This document shows positions 1 through 6,195 of a stretch of DNA of 11,446 nt, piece after piece. Origin of the DNA: an uncultured Prevotellaceae bacterium. Lineage in GTDB: Bacteria > Bacteroidota > Bacteroidia > Bacteroidales > Bacteroidaceae. The stretch's first letter is position 1; each line of letters begins with the position of its first letter. Location of the stretch: contig CAMKTM010000064.1 of the NCBI GenBank assembly GCA_946415695.1, positions 1-11,446 on the forward strand. The letters are read 5' to 3'. Under the pieces are notes generated by a model that worked only from the letters and a program-made list of their open reading frames with translations, made no database searches and was not told the origin of the DNA. The translations under genes were made by a program, and so were the position numbers.

Positions 1-102
1 CAAGCCCCTGCCAATCACGTCTTGCTCTAAAAGCCAATGTCATCGAGGGTGCAGGAGATGATGAAATAAGTTTACCGGACACTAATAATAATTTTATTCA
101 AC

Positions 103-200
103 AGAGGAAGATAGAGGAAGATAGGAGAAGATAAATGACGTTACGTCCCCGCCTTGTCACCTGCCGTGATATCTTCCTCTATCTTTTTTTATCTTCTTGA
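103..200. repeat. Inverted-repeat element A, purine-rich 10-mer arms
   Basis: The left arm is three tandem 10-mers (AGAGGAAGAT at 103-112 and 113-122, AGGAGAAGAT at 123-132). The right arm is three 10-mers in the opposite orientation (ATCTTCCTCT at 171-180, ATCTTTTTTT at 181-190, ATCTTCTTGA at 191-200). A perfect 14-bp inverted match, AGATAGAGGAAGAT, lies at 109-122 and 171-184, separated by 48 bases. The centre (about 135-169) is not repetitive. Function is unknown. It could form a long hairpin in RNA and lies on the 3' side of the phospholipase gene. Confidence 0.8.
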
Positions 201-221
201 AATGTGCAGCTTGAGTACGTG

Positions 222-238
222 TATTTTGACACACGCTC
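222..238. repeat. Short match to the right-edge IS end
   Basis: TATTTTGACACACGCTC here matches, in reverse complement, the outer end of the IS at 11264-11280 at 16 of 17 positions, including 13 identical bases in a row. The orientation would put an IS body to the left of 222, but nothing there looks like transposase. It may be the remnant of an IS end or chance. It is also a weak dyad by itself (GTGT at 219-222, ACAC at 231-234). Confidence 0.35.
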
Positions 239-286
239 TTTGGCGGTCAGCGATGGTTTTTATCATCGTGAGGCGCACTGTGTTGT

Positions 287-352
287 TTGCTTGTACATGT
301 AGAAGCAATTGCTTGTACATGTAAAAGCAATTGCACGTACATGTACAAGCAA
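287..352. repeat. Three tandem 22-bp palindromic units
   Basis: Contiguous units at 287-308, 309-330 and 331-352 share the core TTGCTTGTACATGTA and the ending GCAA; the third is best matched in reverse complement. Each is close to a perfect palindrome centred on TGTACA, and the unit junctions read GCAATTGC, also palindromic. The array lies about 70 bases beyond the stop codon of the minus-strand phospholipase gene, so it could act as a 3' RNA structure or as a tandem binding site for a dimeric protein. No function can be assigned. Confidence 0.85.
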
Positions 353-421
353 TGGATGGAGCGTGATGCAGCAAAGGAGATACTGTGCCGCGTCATGCGA
401 TTTGTTGTTGTCTGTGGTTGT

Positions 422-2605
422 TCAGGGGCGCACTATTTTCCTGCCGTGCTGAATGTAAATGCCTGAGGGCAGATGGTTTGTGTCCATTTGGCGTCCGCTG
501 AGGTCGAAGACGGGTGCATCGGGTAGGTCGGCCGAGGTTTCGTCTGTGGCAGGTGGTGCTTCTATGCCGTCGGCATCGCCAAGCAAGAAGTCGATGCGCT
601 TGACGCTGGAGCCGTCGGCGTTCTGTGTTTCCAGATATGCCCGGAAGCCGTTCTGCTTGATGTTGGTCGTGCTGCGATAGAATTCGCCGCTTATCATTAT
701 GAAACTGCCCTGGGGCATTTCCATTTTGGGGTAATAGCCGATGAATGTCAGCTTGTTGCCGTATTTGTCGGCTATCTTGATGGGTTTGTTGACGGATGTG
801 TTGATGTTGATGCCGTCATTGGGAGTCAGTACGAAGCCGGTGATGGTCTCGGGCACCTGCACGATGCATGGTCGGCCTGCCCGTATGGTGCTGACGTCGT
901 TGAATGCCACGAGCCAGTCTTCGCCTCCGCCTGAGATGGCGCACGGTTCTCTGACTTCGGTCCCTTCGCCCAGGAGTTCTTTTATCTGGGCAGAGGAGAG
1001 GTTGAATGGCAGGCAGAGGGAAGTCCATATCCTTCGGGTCATCTTCTTGTTCACTTTGATGCTGAGGCAGATGCCGCCCTCGGGGACGTCGGTGGATGTT
1101 TCGTCGAGGACGAGCTGGGGGATGGGTTCGCCTGTGCGGTAGATGCCGCAGTCGAAGTATGCGCCTCCGAAGTTCTGCTGCACTTGTGCGGCGATGACGT
1201 TGCGTCCTCGCTTCAGATAGCGCGATATGTCCTTCTCGACGGGCGTGTCTGTGGTCCATCCGTCGCCGGAGAGGACAAGGAAGCCGTTGACGTAGAGTTT
1301 GTAGTCGTCGTCGTGGAAGACGCGAATGGTGTGCGGGAGGAGGGAAGTGAAGTCGTCGAGGGTGAACTCTCGGCGTATCCAATGGCAGTTGTATTCGCCC
1401 ATCCATCGCGACACATAAGGATGGCTGTAGTTGGGACTGCCCATCGGGAATGTTGCCTCCTGCCAGTCGCTGTCGTCGTAATCGGGGCGGTGCCAGTTGG
1501 TGGCAGGTGGTTTCAGGGCATCGACGGCGCTTGAAGTTTGCGACGCAGCATCTTTCCGAGCGACACGTCCTCGCCACGGGATGTCGCAACCCATGGGCAG
1601 CACCCACTCGGGGCCTGGTGCAGGCGGAGCGGTTGCCGTGGCCTGGCAGTTCTCGATGATGGCATCGACGAGGAGCTGGCCGCGGGTGTCGTGGGAAGAG
1701 AAGGTGAGTTCGTAGCGGTCGGTGCCGGCGAAGTCCATGAGGATGACGCCTGTCGGTCCTCTGTGGGAACGCAGATAGTTGAGCGCAAGCTCGTTGCACT
1801 TCTCCGCGCAGTCGGCCACGTAATGGTTGTTGATGATGTAGTTGTTCTTCGTAAAGCCTGAAGTGTGGTTGATAAAGAACTTGCCGGTGGTGCCATCCAT
1901 TGCTTCTGAGAGGAGGCGTTCGATGTCGGCTTTCTTCCTGTTCAGGTTGTCGGACGAAGAGACGTTGTAGATGTCCTGTATGCGGCAAGGCAGTTCGTCG
2001 CCGAAGTAGCCGCGATAGGTCATGTCGAAGGTGGTGTTGTCCTGCCATCCGTCAATGCGCACGGCGCCGTAGGGTGCTTCGCCCCAGCTGTTTCGGCTCA
2101 GCACGAGCATCTTGCCGCGCATCTGCTCTACGGTCAGGTAGGGGTTGAGTTCCAGGAGGCGGTCGGCGTGTGCGTCCAGCACTTGCTTCATCAGCTCAGC
2201 CCAGTTGCCGCCATCTATCTCTTGCTTCAGGAATACGATGAGGAACTCTCCGGGATGGGCCTCGAGGAAGGAGACGTAGGTGTCGAAGATGCTGCCGAGC
2301 GTCTCGCTGCCATGCGTTGAGCTGCCGTGATAGATGATGAGTCTTTTGCCATCGACGCCGGGGCGAAGGTCGAATGCACGGACGCCGAGCGAGAGTTGAT
2401 CCTTGATGGAATACCTTTGGCACTCGGCATTCCAGCTGAAGCCCTTCGTGCCGGAGTCATGGGTGCCGGGAATGGAAAGACTGCGCAACGGGGCTCTGCC
2501 CGGCAAGGCTGCCATCCAGTTGCTGCGGTCGATGTCGGCAATGGCTCCAAGCACAAAGGCAAAAAGCATTGCGCAGCACGACAAGATTTTTTTCACCCTC
2601 ATCAT
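422..2605 (-). CDS. Secreted PI-PLC X-domain phosphodiesterase, multidomain
   Basis: Predicted 727-aa exported phospholipase C-like enzyme, which would cleave phosphoinositol-type head groups (known family chemistry; substrate here unknown). The start at 2605 (MMRVKK; 2602 is equally possible) is chosen because it gives a signal peptide ending near AIA-D; the frame stays open to 2764 but that part overlaps the small gene upstream. The X domain spans about residues 31-319. LSIPGTHDSG contains His49 and Asp50, GVRAFDLRPG contains Arg81, IIYHGS contains His93, and FLKQE is at about 125-129, matching the catalytic set of bacterial PI-PLC. Residues about 334-512 look like a galactose-binding jelly roll, followed by a beta-rich region with no recognised family. 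The last 35 residues (FDLSGR...LPSGIYI...GRKIV) resemble a Bacteroidetes type IX secretion or surface-sorting tail. The gene follows the 69-aa gene by 28 bases, and no separate promoter is seen. Confident of the catalytic domain, less so of the added domains. Confidence 0.85.
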   Translation of the reverse strand: MMRVKKILSCCAMLFAFVLGAIADIDRSNWMAALPGRAPLRSLSIPGTHDSGTKGFSWNAECQRYSIKDQLSLGVRAFDLRPGVDGKRLIIYHGSSTHGSETLGSIFDTYVSFLEAHPGEFLIVFLKQEIDGGNWAELMKQVLDAHADRLLELNPYLTVEQMRGKMLVLSRNSWGEAPYGAVRIDGWQDNTTFDMTYRGYFGDELPCRIQDIYNVSSSDNLNRKKADIERLLSEAMDGTTGKFFINHTSGFTKNNYIINNHYVADCAEKCNELALNYLRSHRGPTGVILMDFAGTDRYELTFSSHDTRGQLLVDAIIENCQATATAPPAPGPEWVLPMGCDIPWRGRVARKDAASQTSSAVDALKPPATNWHRPDYDDSDWQEATFPMGSPNYSHPYVSRWMGEYNCHWIRREFTLDDFTSLLPHTIRVFHDDDYKLYVNGFLVLSGDGWTTDTPVEKDISRYLKRGRNVIAAQVQQNFGGAYFDCGIYRTGEPIPQLVLDETSTDVPEGGICLSIKVNKKMTRRIWTSLCLPFNLSSAQIKELLGEGTEVREPCAISGGGEDWLVAFNDVSTIRAGRPCIVQVPETITGFVLTPNDGININTSVNKPIKIADKYGNKLTFIGYYPKMEMPQGSFIMISGEFYRSTTNIKQNGFRAYLETQNADGSSVKRIDFLLGDADGIEAPPATDETSADLPDAPVFDLSGRQMDTNHLPSGIYIQHGRKIVRP

Positions 2606-2633
2606 TACATGAAATAAGAACGAAGAACTACTA

Positions 2634-2843
2634 TTATCTTTGTTTGCGGCGGGCCAAGGGGTCGCCTTCGTTGCTGTACGGGATGCTTTGCTCCACCTTT
2701 GGCACCATCTCCATAATCTTTCCGCCGCGGTACACGACGATGCTTTGGTTGGCAGCCCCAGCACGCTGCAAGAGGCGGCACTGAGCCCGACGCACGCCTT
2801 CGTCTATCAGGCGCTGCATCTCAAGAATCTCTTTCTCTTTCAT
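2634..2843 (-). CDS. 69-aa small protein coupled to zeta-like kinase
   Basis: Short unrecognised protein whose ATG overlaps the stop codon of the zeta-like kinase gene by four bases (ATGA), a strong sign of translational coupling. The sequence starts with a charged, probably helical stretch (residues 1-30, with RLIDEGVRRAQCRLLQRAG), followed by a short beta-like segment (QSIVVYRGGKIMEMV, 33-47) and a basic tail (ARRKQR). There is no signal peptide or membrane segment, so it is probably cytoplasmic. By position it may be the partner or antitoxin of the kinase, although in the classical epsilon/zeta pair the antitoxin gene comes first. Its function is inference only; that it is a real gene is supported by the overlap and a clean reading frame between two genes. 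Confidence 0.7.
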   Translation of the reverse strand: MKEKEILEMQRLIDEGVRRAQCRLLQRAGAANQSIVVYRGGKIMEMVPKVEQSIPYSNEGDPLARRKQR

Positions 2844-3448
2844 GCCTTCTCGCCCTCCTTTGGCGTACCAAATTTCTTTTGAAGCTTTTGATAGGCTGCC
2901 TCGTCATAAACCACGACCTTGTCTCCACCAAGGCCAGAGGCGATGTGGACGGCAGGACAGTCGCTGTTGTCGTAGAGCGACCAGCTGTCCACGACAGGCA
3001 TATAAAGCTGGAAGAGGTTGCTCAAGCCTGCTTCGTAACGTCGGTAGATGACATCAGTCGGTATGTTGTGCCCACCCATTTCCACGCGTTTTGCCACACG
3101 TGCCACTGCCTGCTCTGGTGTGCTCAGCAGGAAGAAGAGGAGCGTGACGAAGTAGCCGCGCTTCTGTGCCTGACGGATGAGCTTCACGTAGGAACGTGTT
3201 GCCAAGGTGGTTTCGAAGGCAAAGGTCTCGCCTTCCTTCAGCAGATAGATGATGCGGTCAATCATCAGTCGGCCAGCCTGAATGGCCACGCCTTCCGGGT
3301 TGAAGGGTGAGAGGCCTGCTGCTATCTCGTCGGCATTGACAAATTCGCGGCAGCCCAACATCTCGGGCAAGACGGTAAAAGAGGCAGTCGTCTTGCCTGC
3401 TCCGTTACAGCCTGCTATGATGTACAGGTTCATCTTCTTCTTTTCCAT
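2840..3448 (-). CDS. Zeta-toxin-family P-loop kinase
   Basis: A 202-aa P-loop protein of the zeta toxin / PezT-like fold. Family members phosphorylate UDP-N-acetylglucosamine or related small molecules, but the substrate of this chromosomal type is not established. Visible motifs are Walker A GCNGAGKT (13-20), NADEIA with Asp40 in the place of the zeta catalytic base, FETTLA (78-83) typical of the substrate pocket, and an Arg-rich lid region RVAKRVEMGGHNIPTDVIYRRY (117-138) for ATP binding. The start at 3448 (MEKKKMNL) is used; Met6 at 3433 is possible. The gene is coupled by a 4-base overlap to the 69-aa gene downstream. An AT-rich inverted repeat lies directly upstream, and no clear TAnnTTTG promoter is seen there. 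At about 200 aa it is shorter than plasmid zeta, so a housekeeping kinase role is also possible. Confidence 0.85.
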   Translation of the reverse strand: MEKKKMNLYIIAGCNGAGKTTASFTVLPEMLGCREFVNADEIAAGLSPFNPEGVAIQAGRLMIDRIIYLLKEGETFAFETTLATRSYVKLIRQAQKRGYFVTLLFFLLSTPEQAVARVAKRVEMGGHNIPTDVIYRRYEAGLSNLFQLYMPVVDSWSLYDNSDCPAVHIASGLGGDKVVVYDEAAYQKLQKKFGTPKEGEKA

Positions 3449-3451
3449 ATC

Positions 3452-3573
3452 AATTATTAATTCTCAATTCATAATTCTTAATTCAAAATTCATAATCATA
3501 ACTCAAAATCCATAATTGTTCGCGGTGTTTGGAACATAGCCTAATTATGAATTGTGAATTATGAATTATGGAT
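3452..3573. repeat. Inverted-repeat element B, AT-rich arms
   Basis: The left arm (3452-3517) is a run of degenerate units of the type AATTCATAATT / AATTCTTAATT / AATTCAAAATT. The right arm (3543-3573) is the same theme inverted (AATTATGAATT...). The best perfect pair is ATCCATAATT (3508-3517) with AATTATGGAT (3564-3573), separated by 46 bases. The centre, 3518-3542, is unique and richer in GC. It lies between trmD and the zeta-like gene, and its right arm supplies the trmD stop codon and its last codons (His-Asn-Ser). It contains no GC stem with a T-run, so it is not an ordinary terminator. Confidence 0.75.
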
Positions 3574-4239
3574 TAAATCTGGCCGTAGCCGCTGTGTGCG
3601 CTCCATGCTTTGCTGCAGTTCCCATTCCTTTATGAGGCGTTCGTTGCCGGAGAGCAAGACTTCCGGCACCTTCCATCCCTTGTATTCTGCCGGACGGGTA
3701 TATACGGGAGCAGCCAGGAGGTTGTCCTGGAAGGAGTCGGACAGGGCGCTCTGCTCGTCGCCGATGGCTCCGGGGAGGATGCGGACGATGGCGTCTGCCA
3801 TTACTGCAGCTGCGAGTTCGCCGCCCGTCAGCACGTAGTCGCCGATGCTGACTTCCTTGGTGATGAGGTGTTCGCGGATGCGATAGTCGATGCCCTTGTA
3901 GTGTCCGCAGAGGATGATGATGTTCTTGCAGAGGGACAGGCTGTTGGCCATCGGCTGGGAGAACTGTTCGCCGTCGGGGGAGGTGAAGATTACTTCGTCG
4001 TAGTCACGTTCTGCCTTCAAGGCCGAGATGCAACGGTCGATGGGTTCGCACTGCATCACCATTCCTGCGAAACCGCCGAAGGGATAGTCATCTACGCGCC
4101 GCCACTTGTCCAATGTGTAGTCGCGCAGGTTGTGAATATGTATTTCAGCCAAGCCCTTCTTTTGTGCTCTGCCGACGATGGACTCCTGCATGAAGCCCTG
4201 TATCAGCTCGGGCAAGACGGTGATGATGTCTATTCGCAT
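3559..4239 (-). CDS. trmD: tRNA (guanine-37-N1)-methyltransferase
   Basis: 226-aa SPOUT-family enzyme that methylates G37 next to the anticodon of several tRNAs with S-adenosylmethionine, preventing +1 frameshifting. It begins MRIDIITVLPE, as the family does. The trefoil-knot SAM site is visible as CGHYKGIDYRI (about 110-120) and SIGDYVLTGGELAA (about 131-144). The catalytic region RILPGAIGDEQSALSDSF contains the conserved Arg and Asp (E. coli Arg154 and Asp169 equivalents), and YTRP...VPEVLLSGNH-like (here SGNER) follows. The start overlaps the end of pyrD by 10 bases, so translation is probably coupled. It is shorter than the E. coli protein (255 aa), which is common in this group. The last residues (HNS) and the stop are encoded inside repeat element B, so the C-terminal tail has probably been replaced by repeat sequence. 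Confidence 0.96.
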   Translation of the reverse strand: MRIDIITVLPELIQGFMQESIVGRAQKKGLAEIHIHNLRDYTLDKWRRVDDYPFGGFAGMVMQCEPIDRCISALKAERDYDEVIFTSPDGEQFSQPMANSLSLCKNIIILCGHYKGIDYRIREHLITKEVSIGDYVLTGGELAAAVMADAIVRILPGAIGDEQSALSDSFQDNLLAAPVYTRPAEYKGWKVPEVLLSGNERLIKEWELQQSMERTQRLRPDLIHNS

Positions 4240-5138
4240 GTGCCTATTATCTCTTTAACACTCGCGAAGCCGTGCCTCTCGAGGTATTCGTTGATGCCCT
4301 TCGCCACCTTGACGCTAATGGCCGGGTCGATGAAGTTGGCTGTTCCTATTTCTATTGCCGTTGCCCCTGCCAAGAGGAACTCCACGGCATCCTTTGCATT
4401 GCTGATGCCGCCAAGCCCGATGACGGGCAGCTTCACGGCATGGGCCACCTGGTAAACCATTCGCAGGGCTACCGGCTTGATGCACGGCCCGCTGAGGCCG
4501 CCCGTCCCAATGCTCAGGACGCGTTTGCGCTTTTCGATGTCGATGGCCATTCCCATCAAGGTGTTGATGAGGCTGACGGCATCGGCTCCGGCGTCCTGAA
4601 CGGCAAGGGCGATGTCCGTGATGCTCGTCACGTTGGGCGAGAGCTTCACGATGAGTGTCTTCTTGTAGGCTTCGCGGACGGCCCGCACGACGCTGGCTGC
4701 GCCGTCGGTCGTCGTGCCGAACGCCATGCCGCCGTGCTTCACGTTTGGGCACGAGATATTGAGTTCTATGGCAGGAATGCCGTCGAGTTCGTTGATGCGG
4801 GCGGCACACTCTGCATAGTCCTCAGGGCTGTTGCCGGAGACATTCACGATCATATTGGTGCGGATGTCCTTTATCTGCGGATAGATGTGCTGGCAGAAGT
4901 AATCGACGCCCTTGTTCTGCAAGCCGACGCAGTTCAGCATTCCCTGTGCCGTCTCTGCCATTCGTGGGTAAGGATTGCCTTCGCGAGGCGCCAAAGTCGT
5001 GCCTTTCACGACGATGCCTCCCAGCCCACTCAGGTCAACGAAGTCTTGATACTCTAAGCCATAGCCGAACGTACCGCTTGCTGTAAGCACAGGATTCCGA
5101 AACTCCAGGCCTGCTATGTTCACTCGCAAATCTGCCAT
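4230..5138 (-). CDS. pyrD: Dihydroorotate dehydrogenase 1B, catalytic subunit
   Basis: 302-aa FMN-containing TIM-barrel subunit that oxidises dihydroorotate to orotate in pyrimidine synthesis and works with PyrK, which passes the electrons to NAD+. Class 1B is shown by the catalytic Cys130 in LNISCPN (class 2 enzymes use Ser), by N-terminal NPVLTASGTFGYG and KGTTLAPREGNPYPR (FMN/substrate loop, about 45-59), and by the C-terminal phosphate-binding LPVIGLGGISNAKDAVEFLLAGATAIEIGTA region. The ATG at 5138 (MADLRVNIAG) is chosen. The frame stays open to an ATG at 5192, but those 18 extra codons lie partly in the 22-bp tandem array and are not family-like. The gene is 188 bases after pyrK, unusually far for two subunits of one enzyme, and overlaps trmD by 10 bases. 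Confidence 0.96.
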   Translation of the reverse strand: MADLRVNIAGLEFRNPVLTASGTFGYGLEYQDFVDLSGLGGIVVKGTTLAPREGNPYPRMAETAQGMLNCVGLQNKGVDYFCQHIYPQIKDIRTNMIVNVSGNSPEDYAECAARINELDGIPAIELNISCPNVKHGGMAFGTTTDGAASVVRAVREAYKKTLIVKLSPNVTSITDIALAVQDAGADAVSLINTLMGMAIDIEKRKRVLSIGTGGLSGPCIKPVALRMVYQVAHAVKLPVIGLGGISNAKDAVEFLLAGATAIEIGTANFIDPAISVKVAKGINEYLERHGFASVKEIIGTCE

Positions 5139-5167
5139 CTTTGTCTTTATCTTTATGGTCTCCTTTT

Positions 5168-5321
5168 CAACGAGGCACGCCTTGTTTGCCAACGAGGCAC
5201 GGGTTGTTTGTCAACGAGGTACGCCTTGTTTGCCAACGAGGCACGCCTTGTTTGTCAACGAGGCACGCTTTGTTTGCCATCGAGGCACGGGTTGTTTGCC
5301 AACGAGGCACGGGTTGTTTTA
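5168..5321. repeat. Seven contiguous 22-bp tandem repeats
   Basis: Exactly seven 22-base units with no spacers: 5168, 5190, 5212, 5234, 5256, 5278 and 5300 (unit starts). Every unit has CAACGAGG (one CATCGAGG), then CACG or TACG, a two-base variable position (CC in units 1, 3 and 4; CT in unit 5; GG in units 2, 6 and 7), then TTGTTTGC or TTGTTTGT (the last ends TTGTTTTA). Units with CC form an imperfect dyad AACGAGG/CCTTGTT, but the GG units do not, so sequence rather than pairing seems conserved. The array fills most of the gap between pyrK and pyrD and, if the two are co-transcribed, lies in the mRNA between the two subunit genes. Confidence 0.95.
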
Positions 5322-5326
5322 TGACA

Positions 5327-6106
5327 TTACCATTTTAACTTCTCGACATCGAACACCGGTCCCTCCTTGCAGACGCAGACGTTGCCGTCTGTCGTCTCTT
5401 CCACACAGCACAGGCAAGCGCCCAAGCCGCAAGCCATCATGTTCTCCAAGCTGACCTGACACGGAGTGCCCGTCCGTTTTGCGTATGAAGCGACCGCCAT
5501 CATCATTGGTTTCGGGCCACATACGGCAATGCTGTCGAAGCTCTCTCGCTGCAAGATGCTGTGCTGCGTGACGAACCCTTTCTCGCCTTCCGAGCCGTCT
5601 TCCGTCGTAACATATACGTCGCCACAGCCACGATAGGCATCAAGCCTGATCAAGTCCGCCTTGCTACGCGCTCCCAAGAGGAATGTTGGCCGGATGCCCA
5701 TCCTTTGCATCTCTTCTCCCATAAACAGGAGGGGAGCAACGCCAACGCCGCCGCCCACGAGCAAGACGCGTTGCTTCGCAGACGTAGGCATCGTGAAGCC
5801 CTTGCCCAAAGGCAGAATGGCATTCAGCACCGAGCCGGGACGCTTGGCCCATAGCGACGCAGTGCCCTGGCCCACCTTCTGCACGAGAAAGCCCACTTCG
5901 TTCCTCTCATGGTTGACACAATGCAGGCTGATGGGGCGACGCAGGAACGTGTCCTTGCTCTCATCCATGCGAAGCTGAGCAAACTGGCCCGGACACATCG
6001 CCGGAAGAGGCCCCGCCGGATTGGTTGCCATAAGCAGGAGATACCGCTCGCCAAGAAGCTCAACAGAAGTGACCTGCAAGTCCAAAATGAACTTTCGCGT
6101 ACACAT
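5327..6106 (-). CDS. pyrK: Dihydroorotate dehydrogenase electron-transfer subunit
   Basis: 259-aa FAD and [2Fe-2S] protein of the ferredoxin-reductase type that carries electrons from FMN of PyrD to NAD+. An FAD-binding beta barrel fills the N-terminal half, with the RRPISL motif at 56-61. The NAD domain begins at GGGVGVAP (118-125), and the VCGPKPMM segment (about 195-202) fits its C-terminal strand. The iron-sulfur ligands are Cys226, Cys231 and Cys234 in CGLGACLCC, plus Cys246 in the following VCVCKEGPVF, the usual PyrK spacing. The start at 6106 (MCTRKFILDLQV) is the only reasonable one, just downstream of a canonical promoter. Length is normal. PyrD follows after the 22-bp array. Confidence 0.95.
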   Translation of the reverse strand: MCTRKFILDLQVTSVELLGERYLLLMATNPAGPLPAMCPGQFAQLRMDESKDTFLRRPISLHCVNHERNEVGFLVQKVGQGTASLWAKRPGSVLNAILPLGKGFTMPTSAKQRVLLVGGGVGVAPLLFMGEEMQRMGIRPTFLLGARSKADLIRLDAYRGCGDVYVTTEDGSEGEKGFVTQHSILQRESFDSIAVCGPKPMMMAVASYAKRTGTPCQVSLENMMACGLGACLCCVEETTDGNVCVCKEGPVFDVEKLKW

Positions 6107-6137
6107 TATTATATTATATATTTATATTTTCGCGCTG

Positions 6138-6168
6138 CAAAGGTACGACTTATAATTCAAAAAACCAA
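6138..6168 (-). promoter_or_regulatory. Promoter of pyrK, Bacteroidetes type
   Basis: On the minus strand TACCTTTG (complement of 6145-6138) matches the -7 consensus TAnnTTTG, with TTG (6168-6166) 20 bases upstream. The predicted start point is near 6132, giving a leader of about 25 bases of AT-rich sequence before the pyrK ATG at 6106. Confidence 0.75.
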
Positions 6169-6195
6169 GCCTCACACGACAAAATGACAGCAAGA

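Larger units (their letters stand above)
1..421. other. Gene-poor left region with repeats
   Basis: No convincing gene is seen in these 421 bases. They contain an inverted repeat of purine-rich 10-mers (103-200), a short match to the IS end at the other side of the window (222-238), and three palindromic 22-bp units (287-352). A plus-strand frame is open from base 3 to a TAA at 132-134 (ending ...IEEDRRR) and could be the tail of a gene entering from the left. A minus-strand ATG at 43-41 opens 14 codons (MTLAFRARRDWQGL) running off the edge. Neither can be judged from so little sequence. If the first is real, it converges on the phospholipase gene and the repeats fill the gap between the two 3' ends. 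Confidence 0.6.

Noticed and set aside
251..268. CGATG...CATCG hairpin as a terminator for the phospholipase gene
   Set aside because: Five-bp stem without a T-run on the minus strand and about 150 bases beyond the stop; too weak.
189..374. 61-aa minus-strand frame over the palindromic units
   Set aside because: Composed of repeat translation (CTCTCNCFYMYKQ); no promoter or family features.
816..2048. 410-aa open frame on the minus strand
   Set aside because: Arg/Pro/His-rich shadow frame of the phospholipase gene with no domain-like sequence.
2635..2642. TATCTTTG promoter-like motif on the plus strand
   Set aside because: No plus-strand gene follows and it sits at the end of a minus-strand gene; probably chance.
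2606..2764. Longer phospholipase start at 2764
   Set aside because: It overlaps the 69-aa gene and would bury the signal peptide that begins at 2605/2602.
4272..5057. 261-aa open frame on the plus strand, and 281 aa at 3610-4455
   Set aside because: Antisense shadows of pyrD and trmD, whose protein families are unmistakable.
5139..5192. Upstream pyrD start at 5192
   Set aside because: The extra 18 residues are encoded partly by the tandem array and do not resemble PyrD N-termini, whereas MADLRVNIAG at 5138 does.
5168..5321. CRISPR-like appearance of the 22-bp array
   Set aside because: Units are directly contiguous with no spacers, and no cas genes are nearby; it is a plain tandem repeat.
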